Source of the DNA: Candidatus Bathyarchaeota archaeon
GTDB lineage: Archaea; Thermoproteota; Bathyarchaeia; EX4484-135; B24-G1
Length of the DNA stretch: 12,233 nucleotides
Assembly (NCBI GenBank): GCA_003662535.1
Contig: QMYG01000008.1
Span: 1 to 12,233, forward strand
Reading direction: 5' to 3'
Position numbers and translations under genes: made by a program. The notes under the pieces were generated by a model. It saw nothing but the letters and a program-made list of their open reading frames with translations. It did no database searches and had not been told where the DNA came from. This document shows, one piece after another, positions 11,998-12,233 of the stretch. Each line of letters begins with the position of its first letter. Position 1 is the first letter of the stretch.

Positions 11998-12233
11998 TTA
12001 CAGGCCGAGTGCCTGAATCACCTCGTCTACGCCAGCCCCGTCCCTAAGCGCCGCCTTAACGACCTTAGCTCTTGGATTAATCTGTAGGGCGTCTCCAACG
12101 AGCTTTTCCGGGTCTACTCCCATCGCCTGGGCCAAGTCCACCTTATTAATGACTATCACGTCGGCGTCCCGAAAGATCATCGGGTGCTTCAATATCATAT
12201 ATTCGCCCTCGGTTATGCTGACGACCACAACCC
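11998..12233 (-). CDS. hypB: HypB, hydrogenase nickel-incorporation GTPase (C-terminal part)
   Basis: HypB is a GTPase that delivers nickel to NiFe hydrogenase precursors with HypA. Only the last 78 or so residues are in the window; the reading frame continues past the right edge without a start. Visible motifs are VVSITEGEYMILKHP, which resembles the VTEG-x4-LKYP segment of the family, the guanine-specificity motif NKVD in VINKVDLA, then INPRAKVV and a C-terminal DEVIQALGL helix. Walker A and the metal-binding Cys/His are expected off the window. It precedes the coiled-coil gene by seven bases. Its presence implies that the organism makes a NiFe hydrogenase, which with pyruvate:ferredoxin oxidoreductase fits ferredoxin-based anaerobic metabolism. 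No hydrogenase structural gene is visible here. Confidence 0.9.
   Translation of the reverse strand, partial: VVVVSITEGEYMILKHPMIFRDADVIVINKVDLAQAMGVDPEKLVGDALQINPRAKVVKAALRDGAGVDEVIQALGL

Noticed and set aside
1..12233. CRISPR arrays, tRNA genes, insertion sequences or prophage
   Set aside because: I saw no regularly spaced direct repeats, no cloverleaf-like segments in the short gaps, no transposase-like proteins and no terminal inverted repeats.

Overview
The window looks like chromosome of an anaerobic, probably thermophilic archaeon, most likely of the Thermoproteota (TACK) side. This is inferred from a four-subunit pyruvate:ferredoxin oxidoreductase in archaeal gene order, A/T-rich TATA-like boxes upstream of genes, GGTGA or GGAGG ribosome binding sites, many TTG/GTG starts, heavy AGG and ATA codon use, and genes packed with 1-10 base overlaps. 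The exact lineage cannot be fixed from the sequence alone.

Bases 1-3067 hold an iron and Fe-S region. It starts with the front of a FeoA gene (minus strand, running off the left edge), which has no other annotation. Next come a DtxR-family metalloregulator (minus), a one-domain cupin (plus), and a three-gene plus-strand unit: Mrp/NBP35 ATPase, a NifX/NifB-like protein with a His-rich tail, and thioredoxin. Two perfect TTAGG-N4-CCTAA inverted repeats, resembling the first 14 bases of the bacterial DtxR box, lie in front of feoA and mrp. A half-site with 10 identical bases sits on the regulator's own start codon. I read this as a small iron regulon that ties ferrous uptake to Fe-S cluster handling.

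Bases 3064-8545 hold a molybdenum/tungsten pterin cofactor block. On the minus strand, moaB is coupled to a small CoA-binding protein. Diverging from it on the plus strand are moeA1-moeA2-moaA-moaC-moaE. Together they cover cyclic pyranopterin formation (MoaA, MoaC), the catalytic half of molybdopterin synthase (MoaE), adenylylation (MoaB) and metal insertion (MoeA). No moaD or mobA is present. The two MoeA paralogues differ in the metal-insertion motif: the first has lost the KPGKP and GNP signatures that the second keeps.

Bases 8546-11666 hold porG-porD-porA-porB, encoding pyruvate:ferredoxin oxidoreductase, behind its own promoter. The right edge, on the minus strand, has the C-terminal part of HypB (nickel GTPase for NiFe hydrogenase maturation) followed by an unrecognised 104-residue coiled-coil protein.

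I see no tRNA, rRNA, CRISPR array, insertion sequence or prophage. Most of the window is conserved housekeeping or anaerobic metabolism. The parts most worth a second look are the shared operator, the divergent MoeA, the stop codons embedded in ribosome binding sites, and the orphan coiled-coil gene beside hypB.
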